Assembly: GCA_963580455.1 (NCBI GenBank)
Contig: OY756969.1
Coordinates: 12,372,760-12,436,759 of the forward strand
DNA length: 64,000 nucleotides
Reading direction: 5' to 3'
Origin: Euonymus europaeus
Lineage: Eukaryota; Streptophyta; Magnoliopsida; Celastrales; Celastraceae
How positions within the stretch are numbered: the first letter of the stretch is position 1; each line of letters opens with the position of its first letter. Under the pieces are notes generated by a model. The model made no database searches and was not told the origin of the DNA. It was given only the letters and a program-made list of their open reading frames with translations. The position numbers were made by a program, and so were the translations under genes. Shown here piece after piece: positions 43,951-58,859 of this stretch.

Positions 43951-45870
43951 AATGGAGAAAACCGTTAAAAGCTCCTCCATAGAGAGAGTTGAGCAACTTC
44001 GGACCATCAAAGTTGATAGGGGTACACGTTTTATTATTCTTCTATGTCAAATTTTACGAGTATAAGCTTGCTAGATTATTTCGATGCCAAAACACCAACT
44101 TTCTATGACAAATGGACAAAACGGTTAAAAGCTCCTCCATAGAGAGAGTTGAGCAACTACGGACCATCAAAGTTACTCGTGTACACTTTGTATTGTTCTT
44201 CTATGTGAAATTTTATGAGTATAAGCTTCGTAGATTATTTCGATGACAAAACACTAACTTTCTATGACAAATGTGCAAAATAGTTAAAAGCTCCTCCATA
44301 AAGAGAGTTGAGCAAATTCTGACCATCAAAGTTGCTCGGGGTACACTTTTTATTGTTCTTCTATGTCAATTTCTACGAGTATAAGCTTGCTAGATTATGT
44401 CGATGCCAATACACCAAGTTTCTATGATAAATGGACAAAACAGTTAAAAGGTCCTTCATAAAGAGATTTGAGCAACTTCGGACCATGAAAGTTGCTCGGG
44501 GTACACTTTTTATTGTTCTTCTATGTGAAATTTTACGAGTATAAAGCTTCCTAGATTATCTCGATGTCAGAAGAGCAAGTTTCTATGACAAATGGAGAAA
44601 ACCGTTAAAAGCTCCTCCATAGAGAGAGTTGAGCAACTTCGGACCATCAAAGTTGATAGGGTTACACGTTTTATTATTCTTCTATGTCAAATTTTACGAG
44701 TATAAGCTTGCTAGATTATTTCGATGCCAAAACATCAACTTTCTATGACAAATGGACAAAACGGTTAAAAGCTCCTCCATAGAGAGAGTTGAGCAACTAC
44801 GGACCATCAAAGTTACTCGTGTACACTTTGTATTGTTCTTCTATGTGAAATTTTATGAGTATAAGCTTCGTAGATTATTTCGATGACAAAACACTAACTT
44901 TCTATGACAAATGTGCAAAATAGTTAAAAGCTCCTCCATAAAGAGAGTTGAGCAAATTCTGACCATCAAAGTTGCTCGGGGTACACTTTTTATTGTTCTT
45001 CTATGTCAATTTCTACGAGTATAAGCTTGCTAGATTATATCGATGCCAATACACCAAGTTTCTATGATAAATGGACAAAACAGTTAAAAGGTCCTTCATA
45101 AAGAGATTTGAGCAACTTCGGACCATGAAAGTTGCTCGAGGTACACTTTTTATTGTTCTTCTATGTGAAATTTTACGAGTATAAAGCTTCCTAGATTATC
45201 TCGATGTCAGAAGAGCAAGTTTCTATGACAAATGGACAAAACCGTTAAAAGCTCCTCCATAGAGAGAGTTGAGCAACTTCGGACCATCAAAGTTGATAGT
45301 GGTACACGTTTTATTATTCTTCTATGTCAAATTTTACGAGTATAAGCTTGCTAGATTATTTCGATGCCAAAACATCAACTTTCTATGACAAATGGACAAA
45401 ACGGTTAAAAGCTCCTCCATAGAGAGAGTTGAGCAACTACGGACCATCAAAGTTACTCGTGTACACTTTGTATTGTTCTTCTATGTGAAATTTTATGAGT
45501 ATAAGCTTCGTAGATTATTTCGATGACAAAACACTAACTTTCTATGACAAATGTGCAAAATAGTTAAAAGCTCCTCCATAAAGAGAGTTGAGCAAATTCT
45601 GACCATCAAAGTTGCTCGGGGTACACTTTTTATTGTTCTTCTATGTCAATTTCTACGAGTATAAGCTTGCTAGATTATGTCGATGCCAATACACCAAGTT
45701 TCTATGATAAATGGACAAAACAGTTAAAAGGTCCTTCATAAAGAGATTTGAGCAACTTCGGACCATGAAAGTTGCTCGGGGTACACTTTTTATTATTCTT
45801 CTATGTGAAATTTTACGAGTATAAAGCTTCCTAGATTATTTCGATGTCAAAAGAGCAAGTTTCTATGACA
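43951..45870 (+). repeat. 640-bp tetramer higher-order repeat, three copies
   Basis: A four-monomer unit (A-like with GTACACGTTTTATT, type I with AGTTACTCGTGTACAC, E-like with GTCAATTTC and ATTATGTCGATG, F-like with ATTATCTCGATGTCAGAAG) repeats three times. The marker AGTTACTCGT lies at 44171, 44811 and 45451. The same unit reappears at about 49.3-50.3 kb (markers 640 bp apart at 49351 and 49991). Confidence 0.85.
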
Positions 45871-48720
45871 AATGGACAAAACCGTTAAAAGCTCCTCCAT
45901 AGAGAGAGTTGAGCAACTTCGGACCATCAAAGTTGATAGGGGTACACTTTTTATTATTCTTCTATGTCAAATTTTATGCGTATAAGCTTCCTAGATTATT
46001 TCGATGCCAAAACACCAAGTTTCTATGACAAATTGACAAAACAGCTAAAAGCTCCTCCATAGAGAGAGTTGAGCATATTCAGACCATCAAAGATGCTCGG
46101 TGTACAATTTTTATTGTTCTTCTATGTGGAATTTTATGCGTATAAGCTTCCTAGATTATTTCGATGTGAAAACAGCAATTTCTATGACAAATGGATAAAA
46201 CGGTTAAAAGCTCCAACACAGAGAGAGTTGAGCAACTTCAGACCATCAAAGTTGCTCGGGGTTCACTTTTTATTGTTCTTCTATGTCAAATTCTATGAGT
46301 ATGAGCATGTAGACTATTTCGATGCCAAAACACCAACTTTCTATGAAAATTAGATAAAACCGTTAAGAGCACCTCAAGAGAGAGAGTTGAGCAAATTCAG
46401 ACCATCAAAGTTGCTCGGTGTACAGTTTTTATTGTTCTTCTATGTGAAATTTTACGAGTATAAGCTTCCTAGATTATTTCGATGTCAAAACAGCAAGTTT
46501 CTGTGACAAATGGACATAACAGTTAAAAGCTCCTCCATAAAGAGAGTTGAGCAAATTCTGACCATCAAAGTTGCTCGGGGTACACTTTTTATTGTTCTTC
46601 TATGTCAAATTCTATGAGTATAAGCTTGCTGGATTATTTCGATGCCAATACACCAAGTTTCTATGATAAATGGACAAAACAGTTAAAAGGTCCTTCCTAG
46701 AGAGAGTTGAGCAACTTCGGACCATGAAAGTTGCTCGGGGTACACTTTTTATTGTTCTTCTATGTGAAATTTTACGAGTATAAAGCTTCCTAGATTATTT
46801 CGATGTCAAAAGAGCAAGTTTCTATGACAAATGGACGAAACCGTTAAAACCTCATCCGTAGAAAGAGTTGAGCAACTTCAGACTATCCAAGTTGCTCGGT
46901 GTACACTTTTTATTGTTCTCCTATGTGAAATTTTACGAGTATAAGCTTGCTAGATTATTTAGATGCCAAAACACCAACTTTCTATGACAAATGGACAATA
47001 CCGTTAAAAGCTCATCCATAGAGAGAGTTGAGCAATTTCGGACCATCAAAGTTGCTCGGTTTATACTTTTGATTGTTCTTCTATGTGAAATTCTACAAGT
47101 ATAAAATTTGCCAGATTATTTTGATGAGGAGACACAAACTTTCTATGACAAATGGACAAAACCGTTAAAAGCTCCTCCATAGAGAGAGTTGAGAACTTCG
47201 GACCATCAATGTTGATAGGCGTACACGTTTTATTATTCTTCTATGTCAAATTTTACGAGTATAAGCTTGCTAGATTATTTCGATGCCAAAACACCAACTT
47301 TCTATGACAAATGGACAAAACGGTTAAAAGCTCCTCCATAGAGAGAGTTGAGCTACTACGGACCATCAAAGTTGCTCGTGTACACTTTGAATTGTTCTTC
47401 TATGTGAAATTTTATGAGTATAAGCTTCGTAGATTATTTCGATGACAAAACACTAACTTTCTATGACAAATGTGCAAAATAGTTAAATGCTCCTCCATAA
47501 AGAGAGTTGAGCAAATTCTGACCATCAAAGTTGCTCGGGGTACACTTTTTATTGTTCTTCTATGTCAATTTCTACGAGTATAAGCTTGCAAGATTATTTT
47601 GATGCCAATACACCAAGTTTCTATGATAAATGGACAAAACAGTTAAAAGGTCCTTCATAGAGAGAGTTGAGCAACTTCGGACCACGAAAGTTGCTCGGGG
47701 TACACTTTTTATTATTCTTCTATGTCAAATTTTACGAGTATAAGCTTTCTAGATTATTTCGATGCCAAAACACCAAGTTTCTACGACAAATGGACAAAAC
47801 AACTAAAAGCTCCTGCATAGAGTGAGTTGAGCATATTCAGACCATCAAAGATGCTCGGTGTACAATTTTTATTGTTCTTCTATGTGAAATTTTATGCGTA
47901 TAAGCTTCCTAGATTATTTCGATGTCAAAACACCAATTTCTATGACAAATGGACAAAACGGTTAAAAGCTCCTACACGGAGAGAGTTGAGCAACTTCGGA
48001 CCATCAAAGTTGCTCGGGGTACACTTTTTATTGTTCTTCTATGTCAAATTCTACGAGTATAAGCTTGCTAGATTATTTCGATGCCAATACACCAAGTTTC
48101 TATGATAAATGGACAAAACAGTTAAAAGGTCCTTCATAGAGAGAGTTGAGCAACTTCGGACCATGAAAGTTGCTCGAGGTACACTTTTTATTGTTCTTCT
48201 ATGTCAAATTCTACGAGTATGAGCTTTTAGACTATTTCGATGCCAAAACACCAACTTTCTATGAAAATTAGATAAAACCGTTAAAAAGCACCTCAAGAGA
48301 GAGAGTTGAGCAACTTCATACCACCAAAGTTGCTCGGTGTACACTTTTTATTGTTCTTCTATGTGAAATTTTACGAGTATAAGCTTCCTAGATTATTTCG
48401 ATGTCAAAACAGCAAGTTTCTGTGACAAACGGACATAACAGTTAAAAGCTCCTCCATAAAGAGAGTTGAGCAAATTCTGATAATCAAAGTTGCTCGGGGT
48501 ACACTTTTTATTGTTCTTCTATGTCAAATTCTACGAGTATAAGCATGCTAGATTATTTCGATGCCAATACACCAAGTTTCTATGATAAATGGACAAAACA
48601 GTTAAAAGGTCCTTCATAGAGAGAGTTGAGCAACTTCGGACCATGAAAGTTGCTCGGGGTACACTTTTTATTGTTCTTTTATGTGAAATTTTACGAGTAT
48701 AAAGCTTCCTAGATTATTTC
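45870..48720 (+). repeat. Multi-kb satellite segment, copy 2
   Basis: Second copy of the segment at 40590. It shares ATACCACCAAAG (near 48318) with copy 3 but not with copy 1 (ATACCATCAAAG), which groups copies 2 and 3. Homology ends at a truncated monomer near 48722. Confidence 0.8.
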
Positions 48721-50269
48721 GATGCCAATACACCAAGTTTCTATGATAAATGGACAAAACATACGAGTATAAGCATGCTAGATTATTTCGATGCCAATAC
48801 ACCAAGTTTCTATGATAAATGGACAAAACAGTTAAAAGGTCCTTCATAGAGAGAGTTGAGCAAATTCTGACCATCAAAGTTGCTCGGGGTACACTTTTTA
48901 TTGTTCTTCTATGTCAATTTCTACGAGTATAAGCTTGCTAGATTATGTCGATGCCAATACACCAAGTTTCTATGATAAATGGACCGTTAAAAGCTCCTCC
49001 GTAGAGAGAGTTGAGCAACTTCGGACCATCAAAGTTGCTCGCTGTACACTTTTTATTGTTCTCCTATGTGAAATTTTACGAGTATAATCTTGCTAGATTT
49101 TTTCGATGTCAAAAGAGCAAGTTTCTATGACAAATGGACAAAACCGTTAAAAGCTCCTCAGTAGAGAGAGTTGAGCAAATTCGGACCATCAAAGTTGCTC
49201 GGTGTACACTTTTTATTGTTCTCCTATGTGAAATTTTACGAGTATAAGCTTGCAAGATTATTTCGATGCCAAAACACCAACTTTCTATGACAAATGGACA
49301 AAACGGTTAAAAGCTCCCCCATAGAGAGAGTTGAGCAACTACGGACCATCAAAGTTACTCGTGTACACTTTGTATTGTTCTTCTATGTGAAATTTTATGA
49401 GTATAAGCTTCGTAGATTATTTCGATGACAAAACACTAACTTTCTATGACAAATGTGCAAAATAGTTAAAAGCTCCTCCATAAAGAGAGTTAAGCAAATT
49501 CTGACCATCAAAGTTGCTCGGGGTACACTTTTTATTGTTCTTCTATGTCAATTTCTACGAGTATAAGCTTGCTAGATTATGTCGATGCCAATACACCAAG
49601 TTTCTATGATAAATGGACAAAACAGTTAAAAGGTCCTTCATAAAGAGATTTGAGCAACTTCGGACCATGAAAGTTGCTCGGGGTACACTTTTTATTGTTC
49701 TTCTATGTGAAATTTTACGAGTATAAAGCTTCCTAGATTATCTCGATGTCAGAAGAGCAAGTTTCTATGACAAATGGACAAAACCGTTAAAAGCTCCTCC
49801 ATAGAGAGAGTTGAGCAACTTCGGACCATCAAAGTTGATAGGGGTACACGTTTTATTATTCTTCTATGTCAAATTTTACGAGTATAAGCTTGCTAGATTA
49901 TTTCGATGCCAAAACATCAACTTTCTATGACAAATGGACAAAACGGTTAAAAGCTCCTCCATAGAGAGAGTTGAGCAACTACGGACCATCAAAGTTACTC
50001 GTGTACACTTTGTATTGTTCTTCTATGTGAAATTTTATGAGTATAAGCTTCGTAGATTATTTCGATGACAAAACACTAACTTTCTATGACAAATGTGCAA
50101 AATAGTTAAAAGCTCCTCCATAAAGAGAGTTGAGCAAATTCTGACCATCAAAGTTGCTCGGGTTACACTTTTTATTGTTCTTCTATGTCAATTTCTACGA
50201 GTATAAGCTTGCTAGATTATGTCGATGCCAATACACCAAGTTTCTATGATAAATGGACAAAACAGTTAA

Positions 50270-52290
50270 AAGGTCCTTCCTAGAGAGAGTTGAGCAACTT
50301 CGGACCATGAAAGTTGCTCGGGGTACACTTTTTATTGTTCTTCTATGTGAAATTTTACGAGTATAAAGCTTCCTAGATTATTTCGATGTCAAAAGAGCAA
50401 GTTTCTATGACAAATGGACGAAACCGTTAAAACCTCATCCGTAGAAAGAGTTGAGCAACTTCAGACTATCCAAGTTGCTCGGTGTACACTTTTTATTGTT
50501 CTCCTATGTGAAATTTTACGAGTATAAGCTTGCTAGATTATTTAGATGCCAAAACACCAACTTTCTATGACAAATGGACAATACCGTTAAAAGCTCATCC
50601 ATAGAGAGAGTTGAGCAATTTCGGACCATCAAAGTTGCTCGGTGTATACTTTTGATTGTTCTTCTATGTGAAATTCTACAAGTATAAAATTTGCCAGATT
50701 ATTTTGATGAGGAGACACAAACTTTCTATGACAAATGGACAAAACCGTTAAAAGCTCCTCCATAGAGAGAGTTGAGAACTTCGGACCATCAATGTTGATA
50801 GGGGTACACGTTTTATTATTCTTCTATGTCAAATTTTACGAGTATAAGCTTGCTAGATTATTTCGATGCCAAAACACCAACTTTCTATGACAAATGGACA
50901 AAACGGTTAAAAGCTCCTCCATAGAGAGAGTTGAGCTACTACGGACCATCAAAGTTGCTCGTGTACACTTTGTATTGTTCTTCTATGTGAAATTTTATGA
51001 GTATAAGCTTCGTAGATTATTTCGATGACAAAACACTAACTTTCTATGACAAATGTGCAAAATAGTTAAATGCTCCTCCATAAAGAGAGTTGAGCAAATT
51101 CTGACCATCAAAGTTGCTCGGGGTACACTTTTTATTGTTCTTCTATGTCAATTTCTACGAGTATAAGCTTGCAAGATTATTTTGATGCCAATACACCAAG
51201 TTTCTATGATAAATGGACAAAACAGTTAAAAGGTCCTTCATAGAGAGAGTTGAGCAACTTCGGACCACGAAAGTTGCTCGGGGTACACTTTTTATTATTC
51301 TTCTATGTCAAATTTTACGAGTATAAGCTTTCTAGATTATTTCGATGCCAAAACACCAAGTTTCTACGACAAATGGACAAAACAACTAAAAGCTCCTGCA
51401 TAGAGTGAGTTGAGCATATTCAGACCATCAAAGATGCTCGGTGTACAATTTTTATTGTTCTTCTATGTGAAATTTTATGCGTATAAGCTTCCTAGATTAT
51501 TTCGATGTCAAAACACCAATTTCTATGACAAATGGACAAAACGGTTAAAAGCTCCTACACGGAGAGAGTTGAGCAACTTCGGACCATCAAAGTTGCTCGG
51601 GGTACACTTTTTATTGTTCTTCTATGTCAAATTCTACGAGTATAAGCTTGCTAGATTATTTCGATGCCAATACACCAAGTTTCTATGATAAATGGACAAA
51701 ACAGTTAAAAGGTCCTTCATAGAGAGAGTTGAGCAACTTCGGACCATGAAAGTTGCTCGAGGTACACTTTTTATTGTTCTTCTATGTCAAATTCTACGAG
51801 TATGAGCTTTTAGACTATTTCGATGCCAAAACACCAACTTTCTATGAAAATTAGATAAAACCGTTAAAAAGCACCTCAAGAGAGAGAGTTGAGCAACTTC
51901 ATACCACCAAAGTTGCTCGGTGTACACTTTTTATTGTTCTTCTATGTGAAATTTTACGAGTATAAGCTTCCTAGATTATTTCGATGTCAAAACAGCAAGT
52001 TTCTGTGACAAACGGACATAACAGTTAAAAGCTCCTCCATAAAGAGAGTTGAGCAAATTCTGATAATCAAAGTTTCTCGGGGTACACTTTTTATTGTTCT
52101 TCTATGTCAAATTCTACGAGTATAAGCATGCTAGATTATTTCGATGCCAATACACCAAGTTTCTATGATAAATGGACAAAACAGTTAAAAGGTCCTTCAT
52201 AGAGAGAGTTGAGCAACTTCGGACCATGAAAGTTGCTCGGGGTACACTTTTTATTGTTCTTCTATGTGAAATTTTACGAGTATAAAGCTT
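50270..52290 (+). repeat. Multi-kb satellite segment, copy 3
   Basis: Matches the right part of copy 2 at an offset of 3,583 bp (for example GTAGAAAGAG at 46858 and 50441; a type B start near 47827 and 51410). The copy starts later in the segment than copies 1 and 2. Confidence 0.8.
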
Positions 52291-55200
52291 CCTAGATTAT
52301 TTCGATGCCAAAAGAGCAAGTTTCTATGACAAATGGACAAAACCGTTAAAAGCTCCTCCGTAGAGAGAGTTGAGCAACTTCGGACCATCAAAGTTGCTCG
52401 CTGTACACTTTTTATTGTTCCCTTATGTGAAATTTTACGAGTATAAGCTTGCTAGATTATTTCGATGCCAAAACACCAACTTTCTATGACAAATGGACAA
52501 AACCGTTAAAAGCTCCTCCATAGAGAGAGTTGAGCAACTTCGGACCATCAAAGTTGCTCGGGGTACACTTTTTATTGTTCTTCTATGTCAAATTCTACGA
52601 GTATAAGCTTGCTAGATTATTTCGATGCCAATACACCAAATTTCTATGATAAATGGACAAAACTGTTAAAAGGTCCTTCATAGAGAGAGTTGAGCAACTT
52701 TGGACCATCCAAGTTGCTCGGGGTACACTTTTGATTGTTCTTCTATGTGAAATTCTACAAGTATAAAACTTGCTAGATTATTTTGATGCGGAAACACAAA
52801 CTTTCTATGACAAATGGACAAAACCGTTAAAAGCTCCTCCATAGAGAAAGTTGAGCAACTTCGGACCATCAAAGTTGATAGGGGTACACGTTTTATTATT
52901 CTTCTATGTCAAATTTTACGAGTATAAGCTTGCTAGATTATTTCGATGCCAAAACACCAACTTTCTATGACAAATGGACAAAACGGATAAAAGCTCCTCC
53001 ATAGAGAGAGTTGAGCAACTACGGACCATCAAAGTTACTCGTGTACACTTTTTATTGTTCTTCTATGTGAAATTTTATGAGTATAAGCTTCGTAGATTAT
53101 TTCGATGACAAAGCACTAACTTTCTATGACAAATGTGCAAAATAGTTAAAAGCTCCTCCATAAAGAGAGTTGAGCAAATTCTGACCATCAAAGTTGCTCG
53201 GGGTACACTTTTTATTGTTCTTCTATGTCAATTTCTACGAGTATAAGCTTGCTAGATTATGTCGATGTCAATACACCAAGTTTCTATGATAAATGGACAA
53301 AACAGTTAAAAGGTCCTTCATAAAGAGAGTTGAGCAACTTCGGACCATGAAAGTTGCTCCGGGTACACTTTTTATTGTTCTTCTATGTGAAATTTTACGA
53401 GTATAAAGCTTCCTAGATTATTTCGATGTCAAAAGAGCAAGTTTCTATGACAAATGGACAAAACCGTTAAAAGCTCCTCCGTAGAGAGAGTTGAGCAACT
53501 TCGGACCATCAAAGTTGCTCGGTGTACACTTTTTATTGTTCTTCTATGTGAAATTGTAAGAGTATAAGCTTCTTAAATTATTTTGATGTCAAAACAACAA
53601 GTTTCTATGACAAATAGACAAAACAGTTAAAAGCTCTTTCATAGAGAGAGTTGAGCAACTTCGGACCATTAAAGTTGCTCGGGGTACACTTTTTATTGTT
53701 CTTCTGTGTCAAATTCGACAAGTATAAGCCTGCTAGATAATTTCGATGCCAAACAGCAAGTTTCTATGACAAATGGACAAAACCGTTAAAAGCTCCTCCG
53801 TTATGAGAGTTGAGCAACTTCGGACAATCCAAGTTGCTCGGTGTACACTTTTTATTGTTCTATTATGTGAAATTTTACGAGTATAAGCTTGCTAGATTAT
53901 TTCGATGCCAAAAGAGCAAGTTTCTATGACAAATGGACAAAACCGTTAAAAGCCTCCTCCGTAGAGAGAGTTGAGCAACTTCGGACCATCAAAGTTGCTC
54001 GCTGTACACTTTTTATTGTTCTCCTATGTGAAATTTTACGAGTATAAGCTTGCTAGATTATTTCGATGCCAATACACCAACTTTCTATGACAAATGGACA
54101 AAACCATTAAAAGCTTCTCCATAGAGAGAGTTGAGCAACTTCGGACCATCAAAGTTGCTCGGTGTACACTTTTTATTGTTGTTCTATGTGAAATTCAACA
54201 AGTATAAAACTTGCTAAATTATTTTGATGCGAAAACACAAATTTTCTATGACAAATGGACAAAACCGTTAAAAGCTCCACCATAGAGAGAGTTAAGCAAC
54301 TCCGGACCATCAAAGTTGATAGGGGACACTTTTTATTATTCTTCTATGTCAAATTTTATGAGTATAAGCTTCCTAGATTATTTCGATGCCAAAACACCAA
54401 GTTTCTATGACAAATCGACAAAACAGCTAAAAGCTCCTCCATAGAGAGAGTTGAGCATATTCAGGCCATCAAAGATGCTCGGTGTACAATTTTCATTGTT
54501 CTTCTATGTGAAATTTTATGCGTATGAGCTTCCTAGATTATTTCGATGTCAAAACAGCAATTTCTATGACAAATGGATAAAACGGTTAAAAGCTCCAACA
54601 CAGAGAGAGTTGAGCAACTTCAGACCATCAAAGTTGCTCGGGGTTCACTTTTTATTGTTCTTCTATGTCAAATTCTACGAGTATGAGCATGTAGACTATT
54701 TCGATGCCAAAACACCAACTTTCTATGAAAATTAGATAAAACCGTTAAGAGCACCACAAGAGAGAGTAGAGCAAATTCAGACCATCAAAGTTGCTCGGTG
54801 TACAGTTTTTATTGTTCTTCTATGTGAAATTTTACGAGTATAAGCTTCCTAGATTATTTCGATGTCAAAACAGCAAGTTTCTGTGACAAATGGACATAAC
54901 AGTTAAAAGCTCCTCCATAAAGAGAGTTGAGCAAATTCTGACCATCAAAGTTGCTCGGGGTACACTTTTTATTGTTCTTCTATGTCAAATTCTACGAGTA
55001 TAAGCTTGCTAGATTATTTCGATGCCAATACACCAAGTTTCTATGATAAATGGACAAAACAGTTAAAAGGTCCTTCCTAGAGAGAGTTGAGCAACTTCGG
55101 ACCATGAAAGTTGCTCGGGGTACACTTTTTATTGTTCTTCTATGTGAAATTTTACGAGTATAAAGCTTCCTAGATTATTTCGATGTCAAAAGAGCAAGTT

Positions 55201-58200
55201 TCTATGACAAATGGACAAAACCGTTAAAACCTCATTCGTAGAGAGAGTTGAGCAACATCAGACTATCCAAGTTGCTCGGTGTACACTTTTTATTGTTCTC
55301 CTATGTGAAATTTTACGAGTATAAGCTTGCTAGATTATTTAGATGCCAAAACACCAACTTTCTATGACAAATGGACAATACCGTTAAAAGCTCATCCATA
55401 GAGAGAGTTGAGCAATTTCGGACCATCAAAGTTGCTCGGTGTATACTTTTGATTGTTCTTCTATGTGAAATTCTACAAGTATAAAACTTGCTAGATTATT
55501 TTGATGCGGAAACACAAACTTTCTATGACAAATGGACAAAACCGTTACAAGCTCCTCCATAGAGAGAGTTGTGCAACTTCGGACCATCAATGTTGATAGG
55601 GGTACACGTTTTATTATTCTTCTATGTCAAATTTTACGAGTATAAGCTTGCTAGATTATTTCGATGCCAAAACACCAACGTTCTATGACAAATGGACAAA
55701 ACGGTTAAAAGCTCCTCCATAGAGAGAGTTGAGCAACTACGGACCATCAAAGTTGCTCGTGTACACTTTGTATTGTTCTTCTATGTGAAATTTTATGAGT
55801 ATAAGCTTCGTAGATTATTTCGATGACAAAACACTAACTTTCTATGACAAATGTGCAAAATAGTTAAATGCTCCTCCATAAAGAGAGTTGAGCAAATTCT
55901 GACCATCAAAGTTCCTCGGGGTACACTTTTTATTGTTCTTCTATGTCAATTTCTACGAGTATAAGCTTGCAAGAGAGAGAGTTGAGCAACTTCAGACCAT
56001 CAAAGTTGCTCGGTGTACAGTTTTTATTGTTCTTCTATGTGAAATTTTACGAGTATAAGCTTCCTAGATTATTTCGATGTCAAAACAGCAAGTTTCTGTG
56101 ACAAATGGACATAACAGTTAAAAGCTCCTCCATAAAGAGAGTTGAGCAAATTCTGACCATCAAAGTTGCTCGGGGTACACTTTTTTATTGTTCTTCTTTG
56201 TCAAATTCTGCGAGTATAAGCTTGCTAGATTATTTCGATGCCAAAACACCAATTTCTATGACAAATGGATAAAACGGTTAAAAGCTCCAACACAGAGAGA
56301 GTTGAGCAACTTCAGACCATCAAAGTTGCTCGGGGTAAACTTTTTATTGTTCTTCTATGTCAAATTCTACGAGTATGAGCTTGTAGACTATTTCGATGCC
56401 AAAACACCAACTTTCTATGAAAATTAGATAAAACCGTTAAAAGCACCTCAAGAGAGAGAGTTGAGCAACTTCAGACCATCAAAGTTTCACGGTGTACAAT
56501 TTTTATTGTTCTTCTATGTGAAATTTTACGAGTATAAGCTTCCTAGATTATTTCGATGTCAAAACAGCAAGTTTCTGTGACAAATGGACATAACAGTTAA
56601 AAGCTCCTCCATAAAGAGAGTTGTGCAACTTCGGACCATCAAAGTTGATAAGGGTACACTTTTTATTATTCTTCTATGTCAAATTTTATGAGTATAAGCT
56701 TCCTAGATTATTTTGATGCCAAAACACCAAGTTTCAATGAAAAATCGACAAAACAGCTAAAAGCTCCTCCATAGAGAGAGTTGAGCATATTCAGACCATC
56801 AAAGATGCTCGGTGTACAATTTTCATTGTTCTTCTATGTGAAATTTTATGCGTATAAGCTTCCTAGATTATTTCTATGTCAAAACACCAATTTCTATGAC
56901 AAATGGATAAAACGGTTAAAAGCTCCAACACAGAGAGAGTTGAGCAACTTCAGACCATCAAAGTTGCTCGGGGTACACTTTTTATTGTTCTTCTATGTCA
57001 AATTCTACGAGTATGAGCTTGTAGACTATTTCGATGCCAAAACACCAACTTTCTATGAAAATTATTTAAACCGTTAAAAGCACCTCAAGAGAGAGAGTTG
57101 AGCAACTTCAGACCATCAAAGTTCCTCGGTGTACACTTTTTATTGTTCTTCTATGTGAAATTTTACGAGTATAAGCTTCCTAGATTATTTCGATGTCAAA
57201 ACAGCAAGTTTCTGTGACAAATGGACATAACAGTTAAAAGCTCCTCCATAAAGAGAGTTGAGCAAATTCTGATAATCAATGTTGCTCGGGGTACACTTTT
57301 TATTGTTATTTTTTGTCAAATTCTGCGAGTATAAGCTTGCTAGATTATTTCGATGCCAATACACCAAGTTTCTATTATAAATGGACAAACCAGTTAAAAG
57401 GTCCCTCATAGAGAGAGTTGAGCAACTTCGGACCATGAAAGGTTCTCGGGGTACACTTTTTATTGTTCTTCTATGTGAAATTTTACGAGTATAAGCTTGC
57501 TAGATTATTTCGATGCCAAAACATCAACTTTCTATGACAAATGGACAAAACCGTTAAAAGCTCCTCCGTAGAGAGAGTTGAGCAACTTCGGACCATCAAA
57601 GTTGCTCGGTGTACACTTTTTATTGTTCTTCTATGTGAAATTCAACAAGTATAAAACTAGCTAAATTATTTTGATGCGGAAACACAAACTTTCTATGACA
57701 AATGGACAAAACCGTTAAAAGATCCTCCATAGAGAGAGTTGAGCAACTACGGACCATCAAAGTTGATAGGGGTACATTTTTATTATTCTTCTATGTCAAA
57801 TTTTATGAGTATAAGCTTCCTAGATTATTTTGATGCCAAAACACCAAGTTTCAATGACAAATCGACAAAACAGCTAAAAGCTCCTCCATAGAGAGAGTTG
57901 AGCATATTCAGACCATCAAAGATGCTCGGTGTACAATTTTCATTGTTCTTCTATGTGAAATTTTATGCGTATAAGCTTCCTAGATTATTTCGATGTCAAA
58001 ACACCAATTTCTATGACAAATGGATAAAACGGTTAAAAGCTCCAACACAGAGAGATTTGAGCAACTTCAGACCATCAAAGTTGCTCGGGGTACACTTTTT
58101 ATTGTTCTTCTATGTCAAATTCTACGAGTATGAGCTTGTAGACTATTTCGATGCCAAAACACCAACTTTATATGAAAATTAGATAAAACCGTTAAAAGCA

Positions 58201-58859
58201 CCTCAAGTGAGAGAGTTGAGCAAATTCAGACCATCAAAGTTGCTCGGTGTACAGTTTTTATTGTTCTTCTATGTGAAATTTTACGAGTATAAGCTTCCTA
58301 GATTATTTCAATGTCAAAATTGCAAGTTTCTGTGACAAATGGACATAACAGTTAAAAGCTCCTCCATAAAGAGAGTTGAGCAAATTCTGATAATCAAAGT
58401 TGCTCGGGGTACACTTTTTATTGTTCTTCTATGTCAAATTCTGCGAGTATAAGCTTGGTAGATTATTTCGATGCCAATACACCAAGTTTCTATGATAAAT
58501 GGACAAAACAGTTAAAAGGTCCTTCATAGAGAGAGTTGAGCAACTTCGGACCATGAAAGTTGCTCGGGGTACACTTTTTATTGTTCTTCTATGTGAAATT
58601 TTACGAGTATAAAGCTTCCTAGATTATTTCGATGTCAAAAGAGCAAGTTTCTATGACAAATGGACAAAACCGTTAAAAGCTCCTCCGTAGAGAGAGTTGA
58701 GCAACTTCGGACAATCAAAGTTGCTCGCTGTACACTTTTTATTGTTCTTCTATGTGAAATTTTACGAGTATAAGCTTGCTAGATTATTTCGATGCCAAAA
58801 CACCAACTTTCTATGACAAATGTACAAAACCGTTAAAAGCTCCTCCATAGAGAGAGTTG

